Source: Oscillospiraceae bacterium (GTDB lineage Bacteria > Bacillota > Clostridia > Oscillospirales > CAG-272). From it: a stretch of 64,000 nucleotides of DNA. The DNA is taken from the NCBI GenBank assembly GCA_015063385.1, contig SVUG01000006.1:1-64000 (forward strand). The letters run 5' to 3'. Both the position numbers and the translations under genes were made by a program. The notes under the pieces are model-generated. The model had not been told where the DNA came from and did no database searches. It worked only from the letters and a program-made list of their open reading frames with translations. Below are positions 41,176 to 48,853 of the stretch, piece by piece; the first letter of the stretch is position 1; the number at the start of each line of letters is the position of its first letter.

Positions 41176-41964
41176 CTAGTCTGCACTAATCACGACGTCA
41201 TCGCTCTGCTTCATGCCCGAAATCATACTGTTCATATCGTAGAGTCCCGGTATCTGACCAACAATAAACGCTGCCGCCGCAAGAGCTCCCTCGGCAAAGA
41301 GAGCACGGTTGTGAGCCTCGTGCTTAAGGGTTATCGTTTGATTGTTAGTTCCTATAATAACCTCGTGCTCACCGACTATATTACCCATTCTAATAGAGTG
41401 TATGCCGATTTCCTCTGCCGTGCGCTTTCCCTGACCGCTTCTTCCGCAATTTGCGTAAGAATCAGGACGCACCTCGCATATAGCGTTGGCAAGCATCAAT
41501 GCCGTTCCGCTTGGTGCATCGACCTTGCGGTTGTGATGCTTTTCAATTATCTCTATCTCTGCCTCGGGCATTGCCGCCGCCGCAGTCTTTGCAAGCTCGA
41601 TAAGCAACGCAATACCAAGCGACATATTGCCCGAATAAAAAATCGGGATTTGCGCTGCTGCATCACTTATCATAGCTTTTTCATCATCGGTGTGACCTGT
41701 GGTGGCGAGAACGAGCGGAAGCTTCTTTTCCTTTGCAAAATCAAGCAGCGCAGGAGTGACGGTGTGATGCGAAAAATCTACGATGCAGTCAACTCCCTCG
41801 ACCGAAATCACATCGTTAAAAGAGGGATAAACTATATCTTTAGTATTGCCATCACACGACGGGTCTACTCCAAAGGCAAGATTCGCACCGCGATATCCCG
41901 CCTCGCATAGCTTTGCAACCTCTCGGCCCATAAAGCCGCATATTCCGTTAAGTAATACGTTCAT
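41176..41964 (-). CDS. dapB: 4-hydroxy-tetrahydrodipicolinate reductase
   Basis: 262 aa, usual length. NAD(P)H-dependent second step of the diaminopimelate route. The nucleotide-binding start is NGICGFMGREVAKL, the catalytic motif is EKHHNRKVDAPSGTAL, and the conserved GVDCIVDFSHH segment is present. GAGG precedes the ATG. It stands between dapA and ddh, 9 nt on either side, in the riboswitch operon. Confidence 0.95.
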   Translation of the reverse strand: MNVLLNGICGFMGREVAKLCEAGYRGANLAFGVDPSCDGNTKDIVYPSFNDVISVEGVDCIVDFSHHTVTPALLDFAKEKKLPLVLATTGHTDDEKAMISDAAAQIPIFYSGNMSLGIALLIELAKTAAAAMPEAEIEIIEKHHNRKVDAPSGTALMLANAICEVRPDSYANCGRSGQGKRTAEEIGIHSIRMGNIVGEHEVIIGTNNQTITLKHEAHNRALFAEGALAAAAFIVGQIPGLYDMNSMISGMKQSDDVVISAD

Positions 41965-41973
41965 AAAAACCTC

Positions 41974-42858
41974 TTATATAAGATTTTGCTCCTTCATAAG
42001 CGAAAGAAGCTTTTCCTCGTGCTCCTTTTCCATAGGAGTGAGGGGAAGTCTTAGGTAATTCTCGCAATAGCCCATCGCAGCAACTGCCGCCTTAACGGGA
42101 ATAGGATTAACCTCTGAGAAGAGTGCGTTGATAAGAGGAAGCAAATCAAGCTGAGCATGTCTTGCCGCCGAGACGTTGCCATTCATATAGTCACGGCACA
42201 TCTTTACGGTAGCCGCAGGCATAATGTTTGAAAGAACCGAGATAACGCCCTTGCCGCCGAGCGAGAGAATGGGAATTATCTGGTCGTCATTTCCCGAGTA
42301 AACGTCGATTTTGTCACCAACGAGAGCGCAAAGCTCAGCAACCTGCGAAATATTTCCGCACGCTTCCTTGATAGCTACGATATTGGGATGCTCTGCAAGC
42401 ACCGCAACGGAGGAGGGAAGAAGATTACAGCCCGTTCTCGAGGGGACGTTATAAAGTATGCAGGGCTTTGTAGAAGCATCTGCAATAACCTTGAAGGATT
42501 CAATAAGGCCCTTCTGGGTAGCCTTGTTATAATATGGAGTCACGAGGAGCATGGCGTCAGCCCCTACCTCGCAAGCGTATTTCGTAAGCTCAATAGCGTA
42601 AGCTGTGTCGTTCGAGCCCGTGCCGGCAATAACAGGAACTCTGCCTGCTACCTTTTCAACGCAGAACTTAATAGCCTCCTTGTGTTCGCTGTCGCTCAGG
42701 GTAGAGCCCTCACCGGTAGTACCTACCGCAACTATTGCGTCAATACCCTCGGCAATCTGCCATTCAATAAGGCGTCCGAACTGCTCGTAGTCAATGCCGT
42801 CCCTTGTAAGAGGGGTGACTATCGCGGTAGCCGCGCCTGTAAATACCGAATTTTTCAT
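41974..42858 (-). CDS. dapA: 4-hydroxy-tetrahydrodipicolinate synthase
   Basis: 294 aa aldolase-fold enzyme that condenses pyruvate with aspartate semialdehyde. VGTTGEGSTL, YNVPSRTGCN with Tyr136, and IVAIKEACGN with the Schiff-base Lys164 are all present. The start at 42858 has GGAGG 8 nt upstream; five earlier codons in frame are unlikely to be used. It is first in the lysine operon and directly follows the lysine riboswitch, so it would be repressed when lysine is abundant. Confidence 0.96.
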   Translation of the reverse strand: MKNSVFTGAATAIVTPLTRDGIDYEQFGRLIEWQIAEGIDAIVAVGTTGEGSTLSDSEHKEAIKFCVEKVAGRVPVIAGTGSNDTAYAIELTKYACEVGADAMLLVTPYYNKATQKGLIESFKVIADASTKPCILYNVPSRTGCNLLPSSVAVLAEHPNIVAIKEACGNISQVAELCALVGDKIDVYSGNDDQIIPILSLGGKGVISVLSNIMPAATVKMCRDYMNGNVSAARHAQLDLLPLINALFSEVNPIPVKAAVAAMGYCENYLRLPLTPMEKEHEEKLLSLMKEQNLI

Positions 42859-42887
42859 TGTATAATCCTCCAAGTAAATTTACAAAT

Positions 42888-43123
42888 AAAAAAGATAGCC
42901 GCAAAACAGCTACCCCCTAAAAGACACCTAAATCAGAAGAATGTCCAAAGAACGATAGCCCAACGCATAAGCCAAACGACTCTGCGACAGCAGAGCGGAT
43001 ATTCTCCGAACTGCCAGCAAAAGATGCCCGCCACAGCATCCGCTTCGGCACCCACGCCTTTCCTGCACGGCTTCGGCAGCCGTCGGTGTGCAATACTCTT
43101 CGTAAAGGTGCGCCTCTATCTCA
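42888..43123 (-). promoter_or_regulatory. Lysine riboswitch (L box) with terminator
   Basis: On the minus strand the aptamer runs from GAGATAGAGGCGC (near 43123-43111) to GGGCTATC (42953). It contains the hallmark segments AAGAGTA, GCCGAAGC and a Gly-rich junction, with the outer stem formed by the GATAG/CTATC ends. It is followed by a terminator with stem GGTAGC/GCTATC and a T-run (42888-42915). The stem reuses the GCTATC type sequence of the aptamer closing helix, which gives the switch. It controls dapA-dapB-ddh-lysA. Confidence 0.93.
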
Positions 43124-43132
43124 TATACGCAT

Positions 43133-43161
43133 ATTTTAGCATAGATATTTATATATGTCAA
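43133..43161 (-). promoter_or_regulatory. Promoter of the lysine operon
   Basis: Minus-strand TTGACA (43156-43161), 17-bp spacer, TAAAAT (43133-43138), placed just upstream of the riboswitch aptamer. Confidence 0.8.
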
Positions 43162-43218
43162 TACTTTTATAAAAAATAAAATATATTTATAAGCATAAAC
43201 CTAAAGACTCAATTTTTC

Positions 43219-43247
43219 TTGACTTTTTTTATTTGATATAGTATAAT
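43219..43247 (+). promoter_or_regulatory. Promoter of the CobW-GTPase genes
   Basis: TTGACT (43219-43224), 17-bp spacer, TATAAT (43242-43247), 38 bp ahead of the start codon. The leader between is almost purely A and T. I see no recognisable Zur box. Confidence 0.75.
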
Positions 43248-43284
43248 ATTAAATTAGAATATAATATATTAAGGAGCAAATAAA

Positions 43285-44379
43285 ATGACCAAAATAGATA
43301 TTTTTTCGGGCTTCCTCGGAGCAGGTAAGACCACTCTCATTAAGAAGCTTATTAAGGAAGCGTATGCAGGTGAAAAGCTTGTGCTTATTGAGAACGAGTT
43401 TGGTGAAATCGGTATTGACGGCGGTTTCCTCGCTGATGCAGGCATCAACATCACCGAGATGAACTCGGGCTGCATCTGCTGCTCGCTGGTTGGCGATTTC
43501 TCCAAGGCGCTTGTCAAGGTGCTTGAGGAGTATACCCCCGACAGAGTAATTATAGAGCCCTCTGGTGTCGGCAAGCTTTCCGACGTTATCAAGGCTGTTG
43601 AGAACGCAGGTGTTGGCGCACAGCTTAATTGCTTCACGACTGTTGCCGACGTCAATAAGTGCAAGATGTATATGAAGAACTTCGGCGAGTTCTACAACGA
43701 CCAGATTAAGCACGCATCTGCCATAGTCCTCTCGCACACCCAGAGTGCAAAGGACGAAAAAATTGCAGAGTGCGTAGAGCTTCTTCGTCAGCACAACGAA
43801 AGCGCTGCAATCGTCACTACCCCTTGGGATAGCCTTGACGGTAAGGATATTCTTGCGGCTATGGAGCATCGCGACACCCTTGAGGACGCCATTAAGCATC
43901 TTGAAGAAGAGCAGCACCATCACCACGAGCATCACCATCATGACCACGACGAGCACTGCGACTGCGGCTGCCACGAGCACGAGCATCACCATCATGACCA
44001 TGACGAGCACTGCGACTGCGGCTGCCACGAGCACGAGCATCACCACCATGACCACGACGAACACTGCGACTGCGGTTGTCATGACCACCATCACCACCAC
44101 GCTGACGATGTATTCACCTCAGTTGGTGCTGAAACTACCAAGAAGTTCGGCAGAGAAGAGCTTGAAGAGATTCTTGAGTCCTTTGACGAGGGTGGCGATT
44201 TCGGTATGATTCTTCGCGCCAAGGGTATCGTTGAATGTACCTCGGGCAAGTGGCTTCACTTTGACTATATTCCCGGTGAGATTGATATTCGCTGTGGCAC
44301 TCCCGGAGTTATAGGCAGACTCTGCGTTATTGGCGCAGGAATTGACAAAGAAAAAATCAAGGAACTGTTTGGAATATAA
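43285..44379 (+). CDS. CobW/ZNG-type metal-chaperone GTPase with His/Cys repeat tail
   Basis: 364 aa G3E-family GTPase. Walker A GFLGAGKTT (residues 9-17), then ENEFGEIGIDG, the metal-binding CICC motif (Cys63, Cys65, Cys66) and EPSGVGKLSDV. After the GTPase domain, residues about 210-272 are made of three tandem 18-residue units of the form EHHHHDHDEHCDCGCHEH, ending DHHHHHADD. A CobW_C-like domain follows. His-rich linkers in COG0523 proteins bind Zn or other metals. Here each unit adds a CDCGC cluster, so high-capacity metal binding is likely. Its role is probably metal delivery under limitation. The next gene encodes a second GTPase of the same family. Confidence 0.9.
   Translation: MTKIDIFSGFLGAGKTTLIKKLIKEAYAGEKLVLIENEFGEIGIDGGFLADAGINITEMNSGCICCSLVGDFSKALVKVLEEYTPDRVIIEPSGVGKLSDVIKAVENAGVGAQLNCFTTVADVNKCKMYMKNFGEFYNDQIKHASAIVLSHTQSAKDEKIAECVELLRQHNESAAIVTTPWDSLDGKDILAAMEHRDTLEDAIKHLEEEQHHHHEHHHHDHDEHCDCGCHEHEHHHHDHDEHCDCGCHEHEHHHHDHDEHCDCGCHDHHHHHADDVFTSVGAETTKKFGREELEEILESFDEGGDFGMILRAKGIVECTSGKWLHFDYIPGEIDIRCGTPGVIGRLCVIGAGIDKEKIKELFGI
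43927..44088 (+). repeat. Three in-frame 54-bp tandem repeats
   Basis: Units 43927-43980, 43981-44034 and 44035-44088 are nearly identical at DNA level, differing mainly at synonymous positions. The third diverges at its end. They encode the His/Cys units of the CobW-type protein. Confidence 0.95.
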
Positions 44380-44380
44380 A

Positions 44381-45322
44381 ATGGAAACACCGGTATATCT
44401 TTTTACGGGCTTTCTTGAAGGCGGAAAAACGAGCTTTATCACCGAAACCATGAAAGACCCCAACTTCAACGACGGCAAGCGCAAATATCTCGTAATCTCC
44501 TGCGAGGAGGGCGAGATTGAGTATTCCCCCGAGGATTTCGGTGATAACGTGCATTTTGCCTCCTTTGATGACGAGCAGAAGATTACTCCCGACCGTCTCA
44601 GCGCTATGCAGAAGCGCGCAGGAGCTGAAATTATAGTCGTTGAGTATAACGGTATGTGGATGCTTGACCGCTTCTACAACGCGCTGCCTGAGTCCTGGCT
44701 CGTTTATCAGGAAATATTCGTTTGCGATGCTACCACTGCCGAAATTTATAACGCCAACATGCGTCAGCTTATGGTGGACAAGCTTACAAGCTCAGAAATG
44801 GTTGTTTTCAACCGCACCACTCCCGGTACCGATAAAATGGCGCTTCACAAGATAGTCCGCGGCATCAGCCGCAAGGCAAATATCTGCTACGAGGACACAA
44901 ACGGCGAGATAGAGTTTGATCAGATTGAGGATCCGCTTCCTTATGACGTAGAGGCTGACTTAATTGAAATCAAAGACGAGGATTTTGCGATATTCTATCG
45001 CGATATGACCGAGGATTTTGCAAAATACAACGGTAAAAAGCTTCGCTTCAAGGGTATAGTAGCTCTTGATGCATCGCTCCCTCGCGGCAGCTTTGCCATA
45101 GGCAGACATATTATGACCTGCTGCGCTGACGACATCGCTTATCGTGGAGTCGTGGCAAAGAGTACGGGCTCACTGAACCTCAAAACTCGCGATTGGGTTA
45201 TAGTAGAGGGCAAAATTCTAGAGGAGTATTCCTCTCTTTATCAGGCAAGAGGTCCTGTGCTTACAGTGACTAAAATCGAAAAGGCAGAGAAGCCTGAGCA
45301 AGAGGTCGCAACCTTCTATTAA
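44381..45322 (+). CDS. CobW-type GTPase domain fused to a DUF1980-like C-terminal domain
   Basis: 313 aa. The first half is a G3E GTPase with Walker A GFLEGGKTS, a degenerate CEEGE stretch where CxCC would be expected, and EYNGMWMLDRF. The second half (about 200-300: KLRFKGIVALDASLP, FAIGRHIMTCCADDIAYRGVVA, DWVIVEGKI) resembles the C-terminal domain of the TIGR03943/DUF1980 proteins (YcgQ). Those proteins, together with a YcgR-type permease, accompany COG0523 GTPases in zinc-related loci. The protein is a natural fusion of the two partners. It starts 1 nt after the preceding gene and has no separate promoter. The metal-homeostasis role is inferred; loss of CxCC suggests altered metal handling. 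Confidence 0.78.
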   Translation: METPVYLFTGFLEGGKTSFITETMKDPNFNDGKRKYLVISCEEGEIEYSPEDFGDNVHFASFDDEQKITPDRLSAMQKRAGAEIIVVEYNGMWMLDRFYNALPESWLVYQEIFVCDATTAEIYNANMRQLMVDKLTSSEMVVFNRTTPGTDKMALHKIVRGISRKANICYEDTNGEIEFDQIEDPLPYDVEADLIEIKDEDFAIFYRDMTEDFAKYNGKKLRFKGIVALDASLPRGSFAIGRHIMTCCADDIAYRGVVAKSTGSLNLKTRDWVIVEGKILEEYSSLYQARGPVLTVTKIEKAEKPEQEVATFY

Positions 45323-45388
45323 CTATTCTGCCTAAAAATAAAGTTCGAAAACAAGTTTTAATCTAAAACGGCGAAAGGGGAAAGGACT

Positions 45389-46225
45389 GTGACAGATAAG
45401 TCTAAAAAACAGATATCGACATATAGCGCAGCAGGAAACGGCATAGTGGATTTTGGTTATCACGAGAATTCTGCACTCGTTATTGAGATTGTTGACGGCG
45501 ATGCTTTTATAACTATAGGAACGGAAACCGTAGAAGCTTCGATTGGCGATTTTATCTATATTCCTTCTGACATCGTTTTTCGCGTGGAGTCAAAGGACGG
45601 CATGGCGGCTATTCGCGCTCTCGTCTTTGACGTAGATATCATAAAGGAAAATATGGAGAACTTCGAGAGCGAAATTCTTTATATGTTTTACGTTCAGTCG
45701 CGCACCAAAACACTCGTCTTTAAAAAGGGACACCCGATATATGAGCGCCTCGCGTATTCTATGCACGAAGCGTACGAAGAGTACGTTTCAAAGGACGTTT
45801 GCTACCGGCTGCCGCTTAAAGCCAACGTTTATCTTGCTATGGCAGAGATTCTGCGCTATTATTGCGGCTCGCGAAATGAAACAGACAGGATTATTTATCA
45901 CAACGTACTGCGCTTGCGCCCTGTCATTGATTATATATCGGAGTATTACACGGAAAAAATATACGTTGAGACCCTTTCGGATATGATAGCCGTATCTCCC
46001 GATTATTTCACCAAGATGTTCAAGGACAGCATAGGGAAGACTCCAATAGATTACATAAATGCTATGCGAATCAACGACTCATTACGTCTTCTCTCAATGA
46101 CCGACACACCGGTTAATGAGATTGCCGAGCAGCTTGGGTTTTCCAATACTAACTATTTCCACAAAATCTTCAAGGCGTATATGGACACCAGTCCCCTTGC
46201 ATACCGCAAGAGCACAAAGAAATAA
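45389..46225 (+). CDS. AraC-family transcriptional regulator
   Basis: 278 aa. An N-terminal cupin-like sensor domain (about 20-110: VEASIGDFIYIPSDIVFRVES) is joined by a helical linker to two helix-turn-helix motifs (about 175-275: YVETLSDMIAVSPDYFTKMFKDSIGKTPIDYINAMRI and VNEIAEQLGFSNTNYFHKIFKAYMDTSPLAYR). The GTG start at 45389 has AAAGGGGAAAGG upstream. It follows the GTPase pair by 66 nt with no terminator, so it may be co-transcribed. Its target and ligand are unknown; sugar sensing is common in this class. Confidence 0.9.
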   Translation: MTDKSKKQISTYSAAGNGIVDFGYHENSALVIEIVDGDAFITIGTETVEASIGDFIYIPSDIVFRVESKDGMAAIRALVFDVDIIKENMENFESEILYMFYVQSRTKTLVFKKGHPIYERLAYSMHEAYEEYVSKDVCYRLPLKANVYLAMAEILRYYCGSRNETDRIIYHNVLRLRPVIDYISEYYTEKIYVETLSDMIAVSPDYFTKMFKDSIGKTPIDYINAMRINDSLRLLSMTDTPVNEIAEQLGFSNTNYFHKIFKAYMDTSPLAYRKSTKK

Positions 46226-46228
46226 AAG

Positions 46229-46263
46229 AAAAGGTTGCTACTATCGTAGCAACCTTTTTTTAT
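46229..46263. terminator. Bidirectional terminator
   Basis: Perfect stem aaggttgctac/gtagcaacctt with loop tatc, flanked by A-rich and T-rich tracts. It ends the araC gene on the plus strand and would also end a minus-strand transcript from the promoter at 46679-46707. Confidence 0.88.
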
Positions 46264-46357
46264 CATTTTTCGGCGTAAACTTTCATAATTAAATTTATAT
46301 GCCTTCTGTTAATACAGAAATTCGTCGCGTTTAAATCATTGACACGTTTACTTACTT

Positions 46358-46523
46358 TCATTTGGTATAAAGTACCTGACTTAATAGGGAAATACTAAAT
46401 CCCTTCATTTTATTTATAAATAACGCATCAAATTTCTTTCTATATTCTGTTTTTTCGGCTGTTAACTCAGCACTCGTTTTTAGGAACCTACCGCCATGCT
46501 CGAAATACGCGCCATTTCGTCAT
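46358..46523 (-). pseudogene. Start-less open frame in the -1 frame of the SD-led micro-ORF
   Basis: About 53 sense codons are open from 46523 to the stop at 46358 (ending SLLSQVLYTK), without a usable start codon. They overlap the 28-codon ORF in its -1 frame. A single -1 shift near 46520 would join the two into a protein of about 69 residues. This may be the rest of a frameshifted gene or chance. I recognise no family. Confidence 0.3.
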
Positions 46524-46566
46524 TCTCATAGCGGCAGGCTATAAAGTGGAAAGGTTCGTTCTGCAT
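46480..46566 (-). CDS. 28-aa micro-ORF with strong Shine-Dalgarno sequence
   Basis: Minus-strand ATG frame starting MQNEPFHFIACRYEND and ending MAVGS. AAGGAGGAC (46574-46582) is positioned 9 nt ahead of the ATG, one of the best ribosome binding sites in the window. It lies inside a unit bounded by a consensus promoter (46679-46707) and the terminator at 46229-46263. There is no membrane segment and no leader-peptide codon run. It could be a small functional peptide, a translated leader, or the 5' part of a frameshifted gene, since the -1 frame stays open for 53 codons. Confidence 0.4.
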   Translation of the reverse strand: MQNEPFHFIACRYENDEMARISSMAVGS

Positions 46567-46652
46567 CGGCGATGTCCTCCTTCGTTTTCATTAGTGTTCA
46601 AAGAAAGAATTTTCTTCATTAGGCTGACATACTCTCCAACCTTCTCTCTCAT
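46539..46652 (-). CDS. 37-aa micro-ORF overlapping the SD-led one
   Basis: Minus-strand ATG frame starting MREKVGEYVSLMKKIL and ending RTNLSTL. It is the first ATG after the predicted transcript start and overlaps the next micro-ORF by 28 nt in another frame. Its own ribosome binding site is poor (AAGG about 14 nt upstream). It may serve as an upstream ORF coupling translation to the SD-led ORF, or it may be chance. Confidence 0.3.
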   Translation of the reverse strand: MREKVGEYVSLMKKILSLNTNENEGGHRRCRTNLSTL

Positions 46653-46678
46653 TTTCTTTCTTTGTACCTTGCACCTTA

Positions 46679-46707
46679 AATATATCATACGAAAAAGCGT
46701 TTGTCAA
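46679..46707 (-). promoter_or_regulatory. Orphan consensus promoter facing the micro-ORFs
   Basis: Minus-strand TTGACA (46702-46707), 17-bp spacer, TATATT (46679-46684). The nearest annotated minus-strand gene downstream is thousands of bases away, behind a terminator, so this promoter must serve the short 46264-46670 unit. Confidence 0.65.
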
Positions 46708-46802
46708 TAGAAAAACGAAAAAATATCCAAAAAAATTAAAATTATTTTTCCTTTATTGTGCAAAATATACAAATCAAAAAAAGCGAAATATAAAATTTTT
46801 AC

Positions 46803-46840
46803 AAAAAAGCAATTTCGCACCCTGAAAAGAGTGCGGAATT
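46803..46840 (-). terminator. Terminator after clpX
   Basis: Minus-strand stem aattccgcactc/gggtgcgaaatt with one mismatch, followed by gcttttttg. It lies 11 nt past the clpX stop. Confidence 0.85.
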
Positions 46841-46850
46841 TTCGTAATAT

Positions 46851-48185
46851 TTAAGCTTTTTCCTCCGGAGCAGGGAGCTCTCCTGACGTTTTTTTCACAA
46901 CGACAAGCTCGCCCTCGCCTCTTACGAATGCTGCAGTGACGATAACCTTTTCCACGTCGCTCTCGCTTGGCAAATCGTACATAGGCTTTAGCATAATGCT
47001 TTCAAGTATTGCCCTAAGACCTCTTGCACCCGTTTCTCTCTCAACCGCAAGATGCGCGATAGCCCTGAACGCCTCGTCCTCAAACTCCAGCTCGATACCG
47101 TCGAGAGAAAGGAGCTTCTTGTACTGCTTGAAGAGCGCATTTTTCGGTTCTTTAATAATTCTTACGAGCGCCTCCTCGTCGAGATTTTCAAGCGAAACTA
47201 TAACGGGAAGCCTGCCGACGAGCTCGGGGATAATGCCGTATTTTACTATGTCGTGCGCTATAACGTCCTTGTAGACACCGCGCGCAATCTTCTCCTTCGT
47301 CGTCTTTTTCTCGGTGTTAAAGCCTATCTGCTGGCTGCCCTTACGCTTTTCAATGATAGATTCAATACCGTCGAAAGCGCCGCCGCAGATAAAGAGAATG
47401 TTCTTCGTGTTTATCTGAATGAACTCCTGGTTCGGATGCTTTCTGCCGCCCTGGGGAGGAACGTTTGCCGTCGTGCCCTCAAGAATTTTAAGCAATGCCT
47501 GCTGCACGCCCTCGCCCGAAACGTCACGGGTGATAGAGCGATTTTCGCCCTTTCTGGCAATTTTATCAATCTCATCGATGTAGATTATGCCGTGCTCAGC
47601 CTTTTCCACGTCGTAGTCTGCCGCTTGAATCAGACGGAGAAGTATATTCTCAACGTCCTCACCAACGTATCCTGCTTCAGTAAGAGTGGTTGCATCGGCA
47701 ATAGCAAAGGGAACCTTGAAGCTCTTTGCAAGCGTTTGAGCTATGTAGGTTTTACCTACACCGGTAGGACCGAGCAGAAGCACGTTTGACTTCTGTATCT
47801 CGATTCCGTCGCCCTCAGGCTTATCCTGCTTTTTTGCTCGTCTGCCCCTTTTCTTGTCACTCTCTTCAAGAGTCAGAATTCGCTTGTAGTGGTTGTATAC
47901 CGCAACCGACAGAGCAAGCTTTGCCTCCTCCTGACCTATGACGTGCTCGTCGAGCATCGCCTTGATGTCTTTAGGGCGGGGCAAGGTATCAAACGTGAGC
48001 TTTTCCTCCTCGTCCCCCTCCTCAAGAGAGGCAAGATGCTCGTCTATAAAATCGGAGCAAAGGTATATACAATTATCACATATATAAGTCTTTCCGTCTT
48101 TTGCGGGAATCAGAAAGGAAACCGACGTTTCATCTCTGTCGCAAAAGGCGCATTTACGCAATTCGCGCTTTGGCGTATCCGACAT
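46851..48185 (-). CDS. clpX: ATP-dependent Clp protease ATP-binding subunit ClpX
   Basis: 444 aa AAA+ unfoldase that feeds substrates to ClpP. The N-terminal zinc-binding domain has CAFC and CDNC pairs. Walker A is GPTGVGKT, the pore loop is GYVGEDVE, Walker B is [10 protein letters not shown], the second pore segment is [10 protein letters not shown], and the IGF loop region is [12 protein letters not shown] short charged insertion ([12 protein letters not shown]) precedes Walker A. It begins 3 nt after clpP and ends at a terminator, in the order tig-clpP-clpX. Confidence 0.96.
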   Translation of the reverse strand: MSDTPKRELRKCAFCDRDETSVSFLIPAKDGKTYICDNCIYLCSDFIDEHLASLEEGDEEEKLTFDTLPRPKDIKAMLDEHVIGQEEAKLALSVAVYNHYKRILTLEESDKKRGRRAKKQDKPEGDGIEIQKSNVLLLGPTGVGKTYIAQTLAKSFKVPFAIADATTLTEAGYVGEDVENILLRLIQAADYDVEKAEHGIIYIDEIDKIARKGENRSITRDVSGEGVQQALLKILEGTTANVPPQGGRKHPNQEFIQINTKNILFICGGAFDGIESIIEKRKGSQQIGFNTEKKTTKEKIARGVYKDVIAHDIVKYGIIPELVGRLPVIVSLENLDEEALVRIIKEPKNALFKQYKKLLSLDGIELEFEDEAFRAIAHLAVERETGARGLRAILESIMLKPMYDLPSESDVEKVIVTAAFVRGEGELVVVKKTSGELPAPEEKA

Positions 48186-48188
48186 AAA

Positions 48189-48776
48189 TTAAAGTTCCTT
48201 CTTTGTGATTACTTTGTCAACGAGCCCATACTTGCACGCCTCGTCAGCGGTCATGAAGTTGTCGCGCTCGGTGTCGCGCTCGATGGTTTCAAGAGATTGA
48301 CCCGTCTGCTCTGCGAGAAGCTTGTTGAGCTTTTCTCTGATTCTGATAATGTGGTCAGCATGAATTTTTATGTCAGATGCCTGACCCTTCATTCCGCCGA
48401 GAGGCTGATGAATCATAACCTCGGCGTTGGGGAGAGCAAATCTCTTGCCCTTTGCGCCGCTGGAGAGCAGGAAAGCGCCCATAGAAGCCGCCATACCAAC
48501 GCAAATCGTCGATACGTCGCACTTGATGTAGTTCATAGTATCGTAGATTGCCATTCCTGCCGAAATAGAGCCTCCGGGGCTGTTAATGTAAAGATATATG
48601 TCTTTGTCGGGGTCCTGTGCCTCAAGGTAGAGCAGCTGTGCCACTACCAGAGAAGCGGTGACGTCGTTCACTTCATCAGCGAGAAAGATTATTCTGTCGT
48701 TTAAGAGTCTTGAATAAATATCGTAGGAGCGCTCACCTCTTGAGGTTTGCTCTACGACAACGGGTACGAGTGCCAT
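48189..48776 (-). CDS. clpP: ATP-dependent Clp protease proteolytic subunit
   Basis: 195 aa serine protease, standard length. The catalytic triad is Ser98 (GMAASMGA), His123 (MIHQPLGG) and Asp172 (RDNFMT). The start at 48776 ([10 protein letters not shown]) matches the usual ClpP start, and AGGCGG lies upstream; the 15 extra codons of the longer frame are not expected. It forms tetradecamers that work with ClpX. The tig-clpP gap holds a hairpin. Confidence 0.96.
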   Translation of the reverse strand: MALVPVVVEQTSRGERSYDIYSRLLNDRIIFLADEVNDVTASLVVAQLLYLEAQDPDKDIYLYINSPGGSISAGMAIYDTMNYIKCDVSTICVGMAASMGAFLLSSGAKGKRFALPNAEVMIHQPLGGMKGQASDIKIHADHIIRIREKLNKLLAEQTGQSLETIERDTERDNFMTADEACKYGLVDKVITKKEL

Positions 48777-48807
48777 AATGCATATCCGCCTTTCTTTAAT
48801 TTTAATA

Positions 48808-48841
48808 CAGCCGACAGTCAATGCCTCCTGACCGTCGGCTG
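48808..48841 (-). terminator. Intergenic hairpin between tig and clpP
   Basis: A 13-bp stem cagccgac.gtca/tgac.gtcggctg. No T-run follows on the minus strand, so it is more likely an attenuator or mRNA-processing or stability element than a full terminator. Confidence 0.6.
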
Positions 48842-48853
48842 AAATATTTGTTT

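Noticed and set aside
43927..44088. Tandem 54-bp units considered as a non-coding repeat or CRISPR
   Set aside because: They are in frame inside a complete gene and encode a coherent His/Cys peptide repeat.
46264..46850. Possible tRNA or known structured RNA between araC and clpX
   Set aside because: I could not form a cloverleaf or match a known riboswitch core; the sequence fits better with micro-ORFs and terminators.
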